Under the pieces are notes generated by a model. That model was given only the letters and a program-made list of their open reading frames with translations, was not told the origin of the DNA and did not search any database. The position numbers were made by a program, and so were the translations under genes. A stretch of 58,786 nucleotides of DNA from positions 79,440 to 138,225 of the forward strand of contig CAJUNX010000005.1 of NCBI GenBank assembly GCA_910587865.1, given 5' to 3'. This document shows, piece by piece, positions 26,599 to 35,362 of the stretch. Each line of letters starts with the position of its first letter. The stretch's first letter is position 1. Source of the DNA: an uncultured Roseburia sp. (GTDB lineage: Bacteria; Bacillota; Clostridia; Lachnospirales; Lachnospiraceae).

Positions 26599-26856
26599 TT
26601 ATGACTCGACGATCAGATACCGTCCGTCCGGCAGCGCGAATACCTCCTCTGCCTCTCCCAATTCCTCGTCCGACATTCCGGTGATATCCATCCCTTCCTC
26701 GTCAAAGTATTCCCGCACCTCACGGAGATTCCCGCAGATCACCGCCATGCAGTCCTCTAAAAACTCCTCCGCCTCCTCCGGCGTCCCGGCCACCGGCTCA
26801 CGGAACAGCTTCCCCTGCTGCTCTAAAAATGCATTCAGACAACTCTCATCGTACAT
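26599..26856 (-). CDS. Small conserved protein of unknown function
   Basis: An 85-residue acidic protein (MYDESCLNAFLEQQ at the start, LPDGRYLIVES at the end), predicted mostly helical. The start at 26856 has GGAGG seven bases upstream; the upstream open frame is Arg/Gly-rich and has no ribosome site. Proteins like this occur in Lachnospiraceae, but I cannot assign a function. It lies between maf and the FAD dehydrogenase gene. Confidence 0.65.
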   Translation of the reverse strand: MYDESCLNAFLEQQGKLFREPVAGTPEEAEEFLEDCMAVICGNLREVREYFDEEGMDITGMSDEELGEAEEVFALPDGRYLIVES

Positions 26857-26983
26857 CCCGATCCCTCCCTGTTTTCCTGCGGATCCGCCGCGGCGTCCGG
26901 CCTCCCGTCCGTTCCTGTTTCCGATACGACGACAGGGCACGTCCTCCGCGTCTTTGCTCCGACCGACTGTCATCCGGCCGGCT

Positions 26984-27619
26984 CTATGGCTCCTGCCATG
27001 CATACAGATCGATTCCGGCTCTCTTTAACTCCCGGTAAAGCGCCGCCACCGGAAGCCCTACCACATTATTATAGTCCCCGACTATTTTGTCAATATATAT
27101 CGCGCATTTTCCCTGAATTCCATAGGCTCCCGCCTTGTCGGACGGCTCCCCGGTCGCGATATAGCGCCGGATCTCCGCATCGTCCATCTCCCGCATCACT
27201 ACGTCCGTGCGCTCCGCAAAGCAGATCTCCCCCGTGCGGCCTGCGGCGGACGACACGATCACCGACACGCCGGTGTACACCGCATGCGTCCGTCCCGAGA
27301 GCATCGACAGCATCCGGTACGCATCCGCGTCATCTGTCGGTTTCCCGAAAATCCGGCCCTCGAGCGCCACAATGGTATCCGCGCCGATCACCATCAGATC
27401 CTGCGGCGTCATCAGCTCCGCGTGGCGCTCCCCGTATGCGGTTATCATCGCGGCGACCTCGCGCGCTTTTTGTCCGGCGAGTTCTTTTACAATGTCCTCC
27501 GGCTTCTCCTTTGTGATCACTTCCCCGCCCTTTGCCGGGCAGACCTCAAAAGAGACGCCGATCTGTTCTAACAGCTCCCTGCGCCGCGGCGACGCGGAAG
27601 CCAGTATAATCTGTCCCAT
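26984..27619 (-). CDS. maf: Maf-like nucleoside triphosphate pyrophosphatase
   Basis: A 211-residue protein that starts with the Maf signature ILASASPRRRELLEQIG and has VIGADTIVALEGRIFGKP and the LSGRTHAVYTGV motif. Maf proteins hydrolyse nucleoside triphosphates, including modified ones, and have been tied to septum formation. The open frame extends upstream, overlapping the transporter gene end, but the ATG at 27619 has AAAGGA and starts the homology. Family membership is clear; dTTP/UTP versus other preference is not predictable here. Confidence 0.9.
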   Translation of the reverse strand: MGQIILASASPRRRELLEQIGVSFEVCPAKGGEVITKEKPEDIVKELAGQKAREVAAMITAYGERHAELMTPQDLMVIGADTIVALEGRIFGKPTDDADAYRMLSMLSGRTHAVYTGVSVIVSSAAGRTGEICFAERTDVVMREMDDAEIRRYIATGEPSDKAGAYGIQGKCAIYIDKIVGDYNNVVGLPVAALYRELKRAGIDLYAWQEP

Positions 27620-27701
27620 ATTCCCTGTCCTTTCTGAATTGCAACATTTCCTGCCGCGGCCGCTCTCATGCGGCATGGCCGCCCCGGATCCGAATCCCCC
27701 T

Positions 27702-29099
27702 TTAAAGAGAAATGATTCCCAGCACATTCGCGATCGAGCTGACCAGAATGATCGCGATGCAGACCGGCGCCAGATAGCGCAGGAAAAAGTGGTACAGCTT
27801 CTTTCTGCGGAAGGCGGAAGAACACTCGATCTCCGCATCCATTTTATCGAATCCGACCACCCGGATAATCAGCATGCAGGTCGCAAGCGCAGCCAGCGGC
27901 ATCATGACGGAGTTCGTCATAAAGTCAAAGAAATCCAGAAACGCCATCCCGAAGATGCTGACAAAATCCAGTGCCCCGTAGCCCAGCGAAGACAGCGAAC
28001 CGATCACAAGCATCACCGCGCACATGATCAGACAGCCCTTCGGCCGGCTTACGTGCAGCTCGTCCTCCAGCGTGGACACACTCGTCTCCAGAAGCGAGAT
28101 CGCACTTGTCAGGGCTGCAAACAGAAACATCAGGAAAAATGCGACGCCAGCAATCGTCCCCACACCCATGCTCGCAAAGATCTTCGGCAGTGTGATAAAG
28201 GTCAGCGATGGCCCTGCCTGCAGTGTCTCCATGTCGCCGCCGGAAAACGCAAACACGGCAGGGATGATCATAAGCCCTGCCAGAAACGCGATCGCCGCGT
28301 CGAAAAACTCAACCTGAATGGTGGATTTCTCAATATCGACTTCTTTCCCGATATAGGATCCGTACGTGTAGAGGATCCCCATCGCGATGGACAGCGAATA
28401 AAACATCTGTCCCATGGCCGCAACGACCGTCAGCCAGGAAAAATCCTCGAATTTGGGGATCAGAAAATATTTCACGCCCTCGAACGCCCCCGGCCTGGTC
28501 ACGGAATACACCGCCACAAAGACCGCGAGCACGACGAGCACCGGCATCATGATTTTTGACACTCGCTCCACCCCCTGCCTGACGCCCGCTAAAATGACAA
28601 AAAAGACAAGCGACGAAAACAGGACAAACCAGAACAGCACGGAGCCGGACGAGGTCATAAACTCCGTAAAATAGCCGTCTTTTGCCAGAATGCCCGCGCT
28701 GCCACGCAGATATTCAAACAGATATTTCAGCACCCAGCCGCCGATCACACAGTAATACGGAACGATCAGCATCGGGACCACCGCGTTGATCCAGCCGCCG
28801 AAGTGAAACGGCAGGCGTTTTCCGAACGCGTGAAAGGCTCCCACCGGGCTTTTCTTTGTCATGCGCCCAAGCGTCGTCTCCGACACGATCAGCACATAGC
28901 CGAATGTGACCGTCAGAATCAGATACACAAGCAGGAAAATCCCCCCGCCGTACTTTGCCGCCAGATATGGGAACCGCCAGATATTGCCCAGCCCTACCGC
29001 AGAGCCGGCCACTGCCAGCACATACCCGATGCGCCCCGAAAATCTGCCGCGCATAACGCCGGCATGCTTTTTCTGCTGCTTTGGTTTCTTCGTATCCAT
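27702..29099 (-). CDS. Sodium-dependent transporter, NSS family
   Basis: A 465-residue secondary transporter with about 12 membrane segments. The N-terminal GSAVGLGNIWRFPYLAAKYG is the conserved Na+/substrate site of neurotransmitter:sodium symporters; LeuT-type bacterial members carry amino acids. AAGGAGGAG lies before the ATG, and a good promoter is just upstream, so this begins a new transcript running through maf. Substrate unknown. Confidence 0.92.
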   Translation of the reverse strand: MDTKKPKQQKKHAGVMRGRFSGRIGYVLAVAGSAVGLGNIWRFPYLAAKYGGGIFLLVYLILTVTFGYVLIVSETTLGRMTKKSPVGAFHAFGKRLPFHFGGWINAVVPMLIVPYYCVIGGWVLKYLFEYLRGSAGILAKDGYFTEFMTSSGSVLFWFVLFSSLVFFVILAGVRQGVERVSKIMMPVLVVLAVFVAVYSVTRPGAFEGVKYFLIPKFEDFSWLTVVAAMGQMFYSLSIAMGILYTYGSYIGKEVDIEKSTIQVEFFDAAIAFLAGLMIIPAVFAFSGGDMETLQAGPSLTFITLPKIFASMGVGTIAGVAFFLMFLFAALTSAISLLETSVSTLEDELHVSRPKGCLIMCAVMLVIGSLSSLGYGALDFVSIFGMAFLDFFDFMTNSVMMPLAALATCMLIIRVVGFDKMDAEIECSSAFRRKKLYHFFLRYLAPVCIAIILVSSIANVLGIISL

Positions 29100-29153
29100 G
29101 ACGATTCTCCTCCTTCATCAGCGGCCCGGATCGACTCACGGACCGCATGATTC

Positions 29154-29182
29154 AGTATAGCAGAGAAAACGTCGGATTACAA
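29154..29182 (-). promoter_or_regulatory. Promoter of the sodium-dependent transporter gene
   Basis: TTGTAA (29177-29182), 17 bp, TATACT (29154-29159) on the minus strand, 55 bp before the start codon and just after the hypA stop. A GCGGCCCG/CGGACCGC near-palindrome lies in the leader. Confidence 0.7.
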
Positions 29183-29191
29183 CATGGCCCT

Positions 29192-29542
29192 TCAATCCTC
29201 CCACACCGCAATCTCTTTGATCAGAAATTCATTCCCCCGCCGCAGATACGTGTGCTCACTGCCGCAGTGAGGGCAGATTTTTGCATACTGCACCGTCGGA
29301 TACTCCTGCCCGCAGTCCTCACAGAAGGAGACCGCATCGATCTGTTCGATGAAAAGCCCGGCCTCCTCCGTCACCGGCTCTTTTTTCCTGGCCCAGTTCC
29401 AGCAGTCCGTCAGATAGTCGAAGACGATCCCCGAGACCTCCCCGATCTGTAAGGTCACGGAGGAGACCTTCTGTACCGCATTCTCCTTTGCCACCTCTTT
29501 TACGTCCCGGATGACATAAAATACAACTCCCAGCTCGTGCAT
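29192..29542 (-). CDS. hypA: Nickel metallochaperone HypA
   Basis: A 116-residue protein with the N-terminal nickel-binding MHE and a zinc-binding pair of CxxC motifs (FCEDCG and ICPHCG). HypA delivers nickel to NiFe hydrogenase and in some bacteria to urease. It starts 11 bp after the big oxidoreductase gene, so the genes are surely cotranscribed. No nickel enzyme is encoded in this window. Confidence 0.9.
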   Translation of the reverse strand: MHELGVVFYVIRDVKEVAKENAVQKVSSVTLQIGEVSGIVFDYLTDCWNWARKKEPVTEEAGLFIEQIDAVSFCEDCGQEYPTVQYAKICPHCGSEHTYLRRGNEFLIKEIAVWED

Positions 29543-29553
29543 ATCCCTGCCGT

Positions 29554-32364
29554 CTATCCCTTTCTGTTCGTGACGATCTTTACGGCGCGCTTTAACTGAT
29601 ACGGAATGATATGTTTAAATTTATCCTCCGCCGTCACCATCGCGGTACATTCCGGGTGATCCCGGTGCAGGGTGATGGCGTCAAATTCACACTTTGTCGT
29701 ACAGACGCCGCAGCCGATACATTTATTTTCATCTACAACCGTAGCCCCGCAGCCTAAGCACCGGGCGGTCTCCGTCCGCACCTGCTCCTCCGTAAAGGTC
29801 AGATGCGCATCCCGGAACGATCTGGCCGGTACCGAAGCGTCGATGCCCTCGATCTGACGGGAGGAGTTGTCATAATTCTCCACCCTGATATTGTCCTTGT
29901 CCAGCTCGTGAAACTCCCAGCGGTTGCGCCCGATCGTCATGTGGCCGCCCTGAACGTACCGGTGCAGGGATTCCGCCGCACAATGTCCCGCCGCGATGGC
30001 GTCGATGGCAAATTTCGGGCCGGTATAAACGTCGCCGCCCACAAAGATATCCGGCTGTCCGGTCTGGTACGTCAGCGGGTCCGCCACGACACGCGGGCCG
30101 TCAAATGCGACGTGTTCTCCCTCGAGCAGCTTTCCCCACACGGACTGCTGTCCCACCGCAAAAATCACGCGGTCACAGTCAATGGTCATCGTCTCATTCT
30201 CATCATACACGGGCGCAAACCGGCCGTTTTCATCAGACACGGACAGGCATTTTTTCAGCGTAATCCCCGTCACCTTGCCGTCCTTTGTCAGCACCTCCTT
30301 CGGCCCCCAGCCGTTTCTGATCACAACGCCGTCCTCTGCGGCCTCGCGCACCTCCTCCGCGGAGGCGGGCATCTCCTTCTCCGACTCGAGAGAAAACTGT
30401 GTCACACAGGAAGCGCCGCTCCGCATGCTGACCCGCGCCGCATCGATCGCCACGTTTCCGCCGCCGATGACGACGACGCGTCCCGCGTAAGCCGTCATTC
30501 CGGTACTGGCCTCATGCAGGTATTCGACCGCCGTTACGGTGCCGTCGGCGTCATCCCCGGGAACGCCGGGCCGCCGTCCCGCACTGCAGCCGATCGCGAT
30601 GTAAAACGCCTTATAGCCCTGCTCCCGAAGCTCTCTGAGCGTGACGTCCGCTCCGACCTCCACCCTGGTTCTGATCTCGACGCCCATCTGACGCATCACG
30701 TCGATCTCCGCCTCAATGACATCCTTTTCCAGCTTGTAGGAAGGAATCCCGTAGCGGAGCATGCCGCCAGGCATCTTGTTTTTCTCAAAGACCGTCGGGC
30801 GGTATCCGCGCTCCGCCAGGTAAAACGCCGCGCTTAAGCCCGCCGGGCCGCCGCCGATGATCGCGATTTTCTCCGGAAAATGATCCATGTGGATACTGGC
30901 CGGGATGACGACCGGCGGTATATACCTGGTGTCAGCGTCCAGATCCTGCTCCGCGATAAATTTCTTCACGGCATCGATGGCCACGGCCTGATCGATCGTT
31001 CCCCTGGTGCAGGCATCCTCACAGCGCCGGTTGCAGACGCGCCCGCAGACGGCCGGGAACGGATTCTGCTTTTTGATCAGCGCCAGCGCTTCCCGGTATT
31101 TTCCCTGGGACGCCTTTTTTAAATATCCCTGCACCGCGATGTGTGCCGGACAGGCCGTCTTGCAGGGCGCGGTACCGCTCTTGTGGCTGTTGATGCGGTT
31201 GTTGTCCCTGTAGTCGGGATCCCATTTGTCGCTGCCCCACTTCACCGCGTCTGGCAGCTGCTGCTTCGGGTAAGTAATCTCGCTGCCGTCCTTCGCGCAG
31301 AGCTTCTGTCCGAGCCGCGTGGCCCCGGCCGGGCAGTACTCCACGCAGCGGCCGCAGGCCACGCATTTTTCCCTGTCCACGTGCGCCACATAGGCCGAGC
31401 GGGACATATTCGGCGTGTTAAACAGCTGTGAGGTGCGCAGAGCGTTGCAGATATTGACATTGCAGTTGCAGATGCCGAAAATCTTATTCTCTCCGTCGAT
31501 ATTTGTAATCTGATGGACAAACCCGTTTTCCTCCGCGCGCTGTAAGATCGCCATGGCCTCGTCACAGGTGATGTCGTGTCCTTTTCCGGTCTCTCTGCAG
31601 TAATCCGCAAAATCGCCCACGCCGATGCACCAGCCGTAATCATCGTCGCCGACTCCCTCGCCGAGCACCTTGCGGGACGCGCGGCAGGAACAGCGTCCGA
31701 CGCCGATGTGGCCCTCGTATTTTTTCAGCCAGTAGGAGAGATGCTCGAGATCCACCGACTTATTCTCCATCGTGATCGCCTTCTCGACCGGGATGACGTG
31801 CATGCCGATGCCCGCGCCGCCCGGCGGCACCATCTGCGTGATACCGGCCAGCGGGATATAGGTCATGCGCTCAAAAAACGACGCCACGTCCGGGTGATCC
31901 CGGAGTCTTTTATTACTTCCGTCGGGCAGTTCTTCCATATTAAACAGCTCCGCCGCCCCCGGCACAAACATCGGGAGAATGTACCGCCGTTCGGTCTGCT
32001 CATGCGTCCGCCCGTTGTGGTCATAGTGATAGCCGTAATCGTATTCCAGCAGTCCGATGTAGCTCATCTCGTCCAAAAGCTTCTGAAAGCGTTCCTCGCC
32101 TGCTTTGTCGATCCGATTCCGTTTGCACAGCTCCGCAAAGGTGTAGGGCGTCCGCAGTTTCATCGAAAGCCCCACTTCCGCCATCTCCCCAGTGATAATC
32201 TCCGCGAGTCCCCAGTATTCCGGATCCTCCGCCTTCACGCCGCCAAGCTTGTGCGCCGCGACATCTGTAATCTTTTTACCCAGCGCAATGATCCTTTTAT
32301 CCGGTTCCCTGTCCTTCTTATGCCTGGCCGGCCACCTGTTGTACTGTTCCATATCAAATGCCAT
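29554..32364 (-). CDS. 936-residue Fe-S and FAD oxidoreductase with a GltD-like core
   Basis: A soluble multi-domain enzyme. Residues about 1-220 are a unique N-terminal region. Then come a Cys-rich part (RCSCRAS, ICNCNVNICNA), a 4Fe-4S ferredoxin motif CVACGRCVEYCP (about 335-350), and a GltD-type N-terminal Cys domain (CKTACPAHIAV, VCGRVCNRRCEDAC). The FAD/NADPH GltD core follows, with AIIGGGPAGLSAAFYLAERG and VVVIGGGNVAIDAARV. At the C-terminus a CLGCG and a CIGCGVCTTKCEFDAI pair bind further clusters. It probably moves electrons between NAD(P)H, flavin and several Fe-S clusters. GGAGG precedes the ATG at good spacing. Position between hypB and hypA suggests a link with a nickel enzyme or with electron bifurcation; acceptor unknown. 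Confidence 0.85.
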   Translation of the reverse strand: MAFDMEQYNRWPARHKKDREPDKRIIALGKKITDVAAHKLGGVKAEDPEYWGLAEIITGEMAEVGLSMKLRTPYTFAELCKRNRIDKAGEERFQKLLDEMSYIGLLEYDYGYHYDHNGRTHEQTERRYILPMFVPGAAELFNMEELPDGSNKRLRDHPDVASFFERMTYIPLAGITQMVPPGGAGIGMHVIPVEKAITMENKSVDLEHLSYWLKKYEGHIGVGRCSCRASRKVLGEGVGDDDYGWCIGVGDFADYCRETGKGHDITCDEAMAILQRAEENGFVHQITNIDGENKIFGICNCNVNICNALRTSQLFNTPNMSRSAYVAHVDREKCVACGRCVEYCPAGATRLGQKLCAKDGSEITYPKQQLPDAVKWGSDKWDPDYRDNNRINSHKSGTAPCKTACPAHIAVQGYLKKASQGKYREALALIKKQNPFPAVCGRVCNRRCEDACTRGTIDQAVAIDAVKKFIAEQDLDADTRYIPPVVIPASIHMDHFPEKIAIIGGGPAGLSAAFYLAERGYRPTVFEKNKMPGGMLRYGIPSYKLEKDVIEAEIDVMRQMGVEIRTRVEVGADVTLRELREQGYKAFYIAIGCSAGRRPGVPGDDADGTVTAVEYLHEASTGMTAYAGRVVVIGGGNVAIDAARVSMRSGASCVTQFSLESEKEMPASAEEVREAAEDGVVIRNGWGPKEVLTKDGKVTGITLKKCLSVSDENGRFAPVYDENETMTIDCDRVIFAVGQQSVWGKLLEGEHVAFDGPRVVADPLTYQTGQPDIFVGGDVYTGPKFAIDAIAAGHCAAESLHRYVQGGHMTIGRNRWEFHELDKDNIRVENYDNSSRQIEGIDASVPARSFRDAHLTFTEEQVRTETARCLGCGATVVDENKCIGCGVCTTKCEFDAITLHRDHPECTAMVTAEDKFKHIIPYQLKRAVKIVTNRKG

Positions 32365-32473
32365 GCTCTGTTCCTCCTCTTCCCATGGTTTTTGTCTTGT
32401 GTGAAACCGCGTTCTCCGTTTCCGCTCCGCATCCCGGCTTCCCCGACGGATCCGCGGCGCCGCTGACGCCCCG

Positions 32474-33151
32474 TCAGCCCTGCTTCATCCACGCCTTCGC
32501 TTCCGCCACGATCCAGTCCGCGAGCGCATCGATCCCCTCGCCGGTCTTTGCCGAGACGGTGAGGATATCGATATCCGGATTGCGCTGCCTTGCATAGTCC
32601 GACGCCCGTTTAACATCAAAATCAAAATAAGGCAGGACGTCGATCTTATTGATCACGAGCAGATCGCAGGTCTCATACATCAGCGGGTATTTTAACGGCT
32701 TGTCGTCCCCCTCCGGCACCGAGAGAATCGTCATATTTTTCACCGCCCCGGTGTCAAATTCCGCAGGGCAGACCAGGTTTCCGACATTTTCCAGCACGAT
32801 CACTTCCGCGCCGTCCATGCCGAATTCGTATAAGCCCTGCCTGGTCATATCCGCATCCAGGTGGCACATGCCTCCGGTGTGGATCTGAATCGTGCGGATT
32901 CCCGCCTCCGCCATCTTCTGCGCATCCACCGCGGAATCGATATCCGCCTCCATCACGCCCAGCTTAACCCGCCCGTTGAGTGCCTTTGCCAGCGCCAGAA
33001 GCGTCGTGGTCTTTCCGGATCCCGGGGAGGACATCAGATTTAATAAAAATATGTTTTTTTCCTTTAATTCGCCCCGCAGCCGGTCCGCGTCCAGATCGTT
33101 ATGTTCAAAAATGCTCCGTTTTACCTCAATGACACGTATCTGTTTTTCCAT
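32474..33151 (-). CDS. hypB: Nickel-insertion GTPase HypB
   Basis: A 225-residue GTPase with P-loop SSPGSGKTTTL, the metal-site segment GGMCHLDADM and the NKID guanine-specificity motif (LLVINKIDVLPY). It lacks the His-rich N-terminal nickel-storage tract of some HypB proteins. The start at 33151 has AGAAAGGA upstream; an in-frame ATG at 33190 lacks one. With HypA it helps insert nickel into a target enzyme. First gene of the hyp-oxidoreductase cluster, 109 bp upstream of the oxidoreductase. Confidence 0.92.
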   Translation of the reverse strand: MEKQIRVIEVKRSIFEHNDLDADRLRGELKEKNIFLLNLMSSPGSGKTTTLLALAKALNGRVKLGVMEADIDSAVDAQKMAEAGIRTIQIHTGGMCHLDADMTRQGLYEFGMDGAEVIVLENVGNLVCPAEFDTGAVKNMTILSVPEGDDKPLKYPLMYETCDLLVINKIDVLPYFDFDVKRASDYARQRNPDIDILTVSAKTGEGIDALADWIVAEAKAWMKQG

Positions 33152-33269
33152 GGTATTCCTTTCTCTGACATTTCTTGTGCATATATACATTTTCCGATAC
33201 TTTCTTCCTGTTGTAAACTGGCAATATTCACAAAAAAGCAGCCCGCATTTTGTCCGGCCGAAAAACCGG

Positions 33270-33298
33270 TTGACAGACCGGCGGCCCCGGTGTAGAAT
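33270..33298 (+). promoter_or_regulatory. Promoter of the T-box/metG transcript
   Basis: TTGACA (33270-33275), exactly 17 bp, TAGAAT (33293-33298). The T-box leader begins a few bases downstream. Confidence 0.85.
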
Positions 33299-33302
33299 TT
33301 AT

Positions 33303-33597
33303 CATTAACAAAAGGCTGTGAAGAGAAGAGTAGGTCGTCAGATATGTCACAGAGAGCCTGAGCAGGTGAGAGCAGGCACAGAAGAAACGGCTGAACATGG
33401 TCTCGGAGCTGCGTACCGAAGCGAATCCGCCAAGGCTACGACGGGTGCACCCGTTACAGTGACAGGCTATCGATGAATCATTTCTCATCCGCAGCTGATA
33501 AGGCTTATATCGTGAGGTATAGGTGAATTTAGGGTGGTAACACGAAGCGTCTGCTCTCGTCCCTGAAAATTTATTTTCAGAGAGGAGGGTTTTTTTG
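33303..33597 (+). promoter_or_regulatory. Methionine-type T-box riboswitch with terminator
   Basis: A classical T-box leader that reads uncharged tRNA. Stem I contains GAACATGG, where ATG (33397-33399) sits at the expected specifier position, matching methionine. The T-box AGGGTGGTAACACG (33531-33544) has the bulge TGGT (33535-33538), which pairs with the ACCA end of a tRNA with discriminator A, as in tRNA-Met. The terminator stem (CTGAAAAT/ATTTTCAG, about 33564-33581) is followed by a run of seven T near 33590. When methionyl-tRNA is scarce, uncharged tRNA should favour antitermination and metG expression. Confidence 0.92.
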
Positions 33598-33657
33598 TTG
33601 CAGTAAATTCATTGAAAACCAGGTTATCACGATAAAATCAGAAATGAGGGATCTGTT

Positions 33658-35295
33658 ATGAGAACAATTTTAATCGGAAGCGCATGGCCCTATGCAAACG
33701 GGTCATTACACATCGGACACATTGCCGGTCTATTGCCCGCAGACGTGCTGGCCCGCTATCACAGGGCGATCGGCGATCAGGTATGTTTCGTGTCAGGGAG
33801 CGACTGTCACGGCACCCCTGTCGCCATCCGGGCCAGACAGGAAAACAGGCCGCCGCAGGAGGTGAGCGATTTTTATCACGAGGAATTTACGGCTTGTTTT
33901 CAAAAGCTGGGTTTTTCCTATGATGTATATTCCAAAACATCCGCGGATGAGCACAGAGAATTTGTGAGGGAATTTCACCGGAAATTATACGAAAGCCCTT
34001 ATGTCTATGAAAAGGAGACGCCGCAGGCTTACTGCAGGACCTGCAATACGTTTCTGGCGGACCGCTTTGTGCTGGGGAAATGTCCCGCATGCGGCGCGGA
34101 TGCCAGAGGCGACCAGTGCGATTCCTGCGGCGCGGTTCTCGAGCCGGAAAGTCTCGCGGAACCGGTATGCGCCGTATGCAAAAACCCGATCGGTTTTAAA
34201 CCTTCCACGCACTTATATATTGCCGTTTCAAAGCTCCAGTCAGAACTGGAAGCTCTGGTCTCCCGGCATCCGGAATGGAGGAAAAACGCGATCGCTTTTA
34301 CGGAGCGGTATCTTTGCGAGGGCCTGAGGGACCGCGCGCTCACCAGGGATCTGGAATGGGGCATCCGCGTTCCGAAATCGGGCTATGAGGCGAAAACCAT
34401 TTATATATGGGCCGAAAATGTGCTGGGCTATCTGTCCGCCAGCAAAACGGCCGCTGCGGCAGGCGTGTGCGATTTTTCCGAATTATGGGGGACGCATGCG
34501 AAACATTATTATGTGCACGGAAAAGACAATATCCCGTTCCACACCATTATCCTGCCGGCCCTTCTGCTCGCAAACGGGGAGGGATGGCATCTGCCTGACC
34601 AGATCATATCCAGCGAATATTTAACCCTGGAAGGCAGAAAAATATCGACCAGCCAGAATTATGCGATATGGTTGAAAGATCTGCTGGATCATTACGAGGC
34701 TGACTCGATCCGCTACTTTTTCATCGCAAACGGTCCCGAAAAAAAGGATGCGGATTTTTCGTGGCGGGAATTTATTCACAGTCATAACGGGGAGCTGCTC
34801 GGGTCATACGGAAATTTTGTCAACCGTTCGCTGGCGTTTATTCAGAATTATTGCGGCAAAACCGTGCCGCAGGGAACGCCAGACAAAGCACTCCGTGATC
34901 AGATAGACGACCTGTACGTCACGGTCGGAAAACGGATTGAGAGCGGCTGTCTGAAAGACGCCATCCGCGAAATTTTTGAATTTGTGAGATACGCAAATAA
35001 ATTTTTCGATACAGAGCAGCCCTGGATCACACGAAATACCGACAAAACGGCCTGCGGCAATACGCTGTACCAGTGCGTTCAGATCATCGCAAACCTGGCC
35101 GTACTGCTGGCCCCCTTTCTGCCGTTTTCATCCCAAAAGATCTTTGGATGGCTTTCCGTTACCGGCAGGTGGGAACCGCAGTTCGTCCCGTCCGGCTATC
35201 CGCTGCCTGAGACAGAGCTCCTGTTCCATAGAATTGATAAAAAAGTGATTGAGCAGGAAACGGAAAAAGTAAAGGCGCTGCTTAAAAACGGGTAA
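33658..35295 (+). CDS. metG: Methionyl-tRNA synthetase
   Basis: A 545-residue class I synthetase. HIGH motif at residues 18-21 (LHIGH), a zinc region with CRTC, CPAC, CDSC and CAVC knuckles (about 125-190), and KISTS in place of KMSKS (in LEGRKISTSQN). The C-terminal helical anticodon domain is present, but not the extra tRNA-binding domain of longer MetRS. The leader is a methionine T-box. It is the only large plus-strand gene in the middle of the window, with a less GC-biased base composition than its neighbours; it could be an accessory or acquired copy. Confidence 0.93.
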   Translation: MRTILIGSAWPYANGSLHIGHIAGLLPADVLARYHRAIGDQVCFVSGSDCHGTPVAIRARQENRPPQEVSDFYHEEFTACFQKLGFSYDVYSKTSADEHREFVREFHRKLYESPYVYEKETPQAYCRTCNTFLADRFVLGKCPACGADARGDQCDSCGAVLEPESLAEPVCAVCKNPIGFKPSTHLYIAVSKLQSELEALVSRHPEWRKNAIAFTERYLCEGLRDRALTRDLEWGIRVPKSGYEAKTIYIWAENVLGYLSASKTAAAAGVCDFSELWGTHAKHYYVHGKDNIPFHTIILPALLLANGEGWHLPDQIISSEYLTLEGRKISTSQNYAIWLKDLLDHYEADSIRYFFIANGPEKKDADFSWREFIHSHNGELLGSYGNFVNRSLAFIQNYCGKTVPQGTPDKALRDQIDDLYVTVGKRIESGCLKDAIREIFEFVRYANKFFDTEQPWITRNTDKTACGNTLYQCVQIIANLAVLLAPFLPFSSQKIFGWLSVTGRWEPQFVPSGYPLPETELLFHRIDKKVIEQETEKVKALLKNG

Positions 35296-35310
35296 GGGAT
35301 CATAATCCGT

Positions 35311-35342
35311 CTGCCGCCTCCGAAAAATGCCGGAGGCGGCAG
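35311..35342. other. Strong hairpin between convergent metG and addA
   Basis: CTGCCGCCTCCG (35311-35322) and its exact complement (35331-35342) with an 8-base loop. Without a U run on either side, it is a stable stem between convergent transcripts, perhaps a weak bidirectional terminator. Confidence 0.55.
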
Positions 35343-35362
35343 TGGCTGATCCTGTGCTTGAT

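Noticed and set aside
27620..27838. N-terminal extension of Maf
   Set aside because: It overlaps the transporter gene's end in another frame and shows no homology; the Maf signature starts right after the ATG at 27619.
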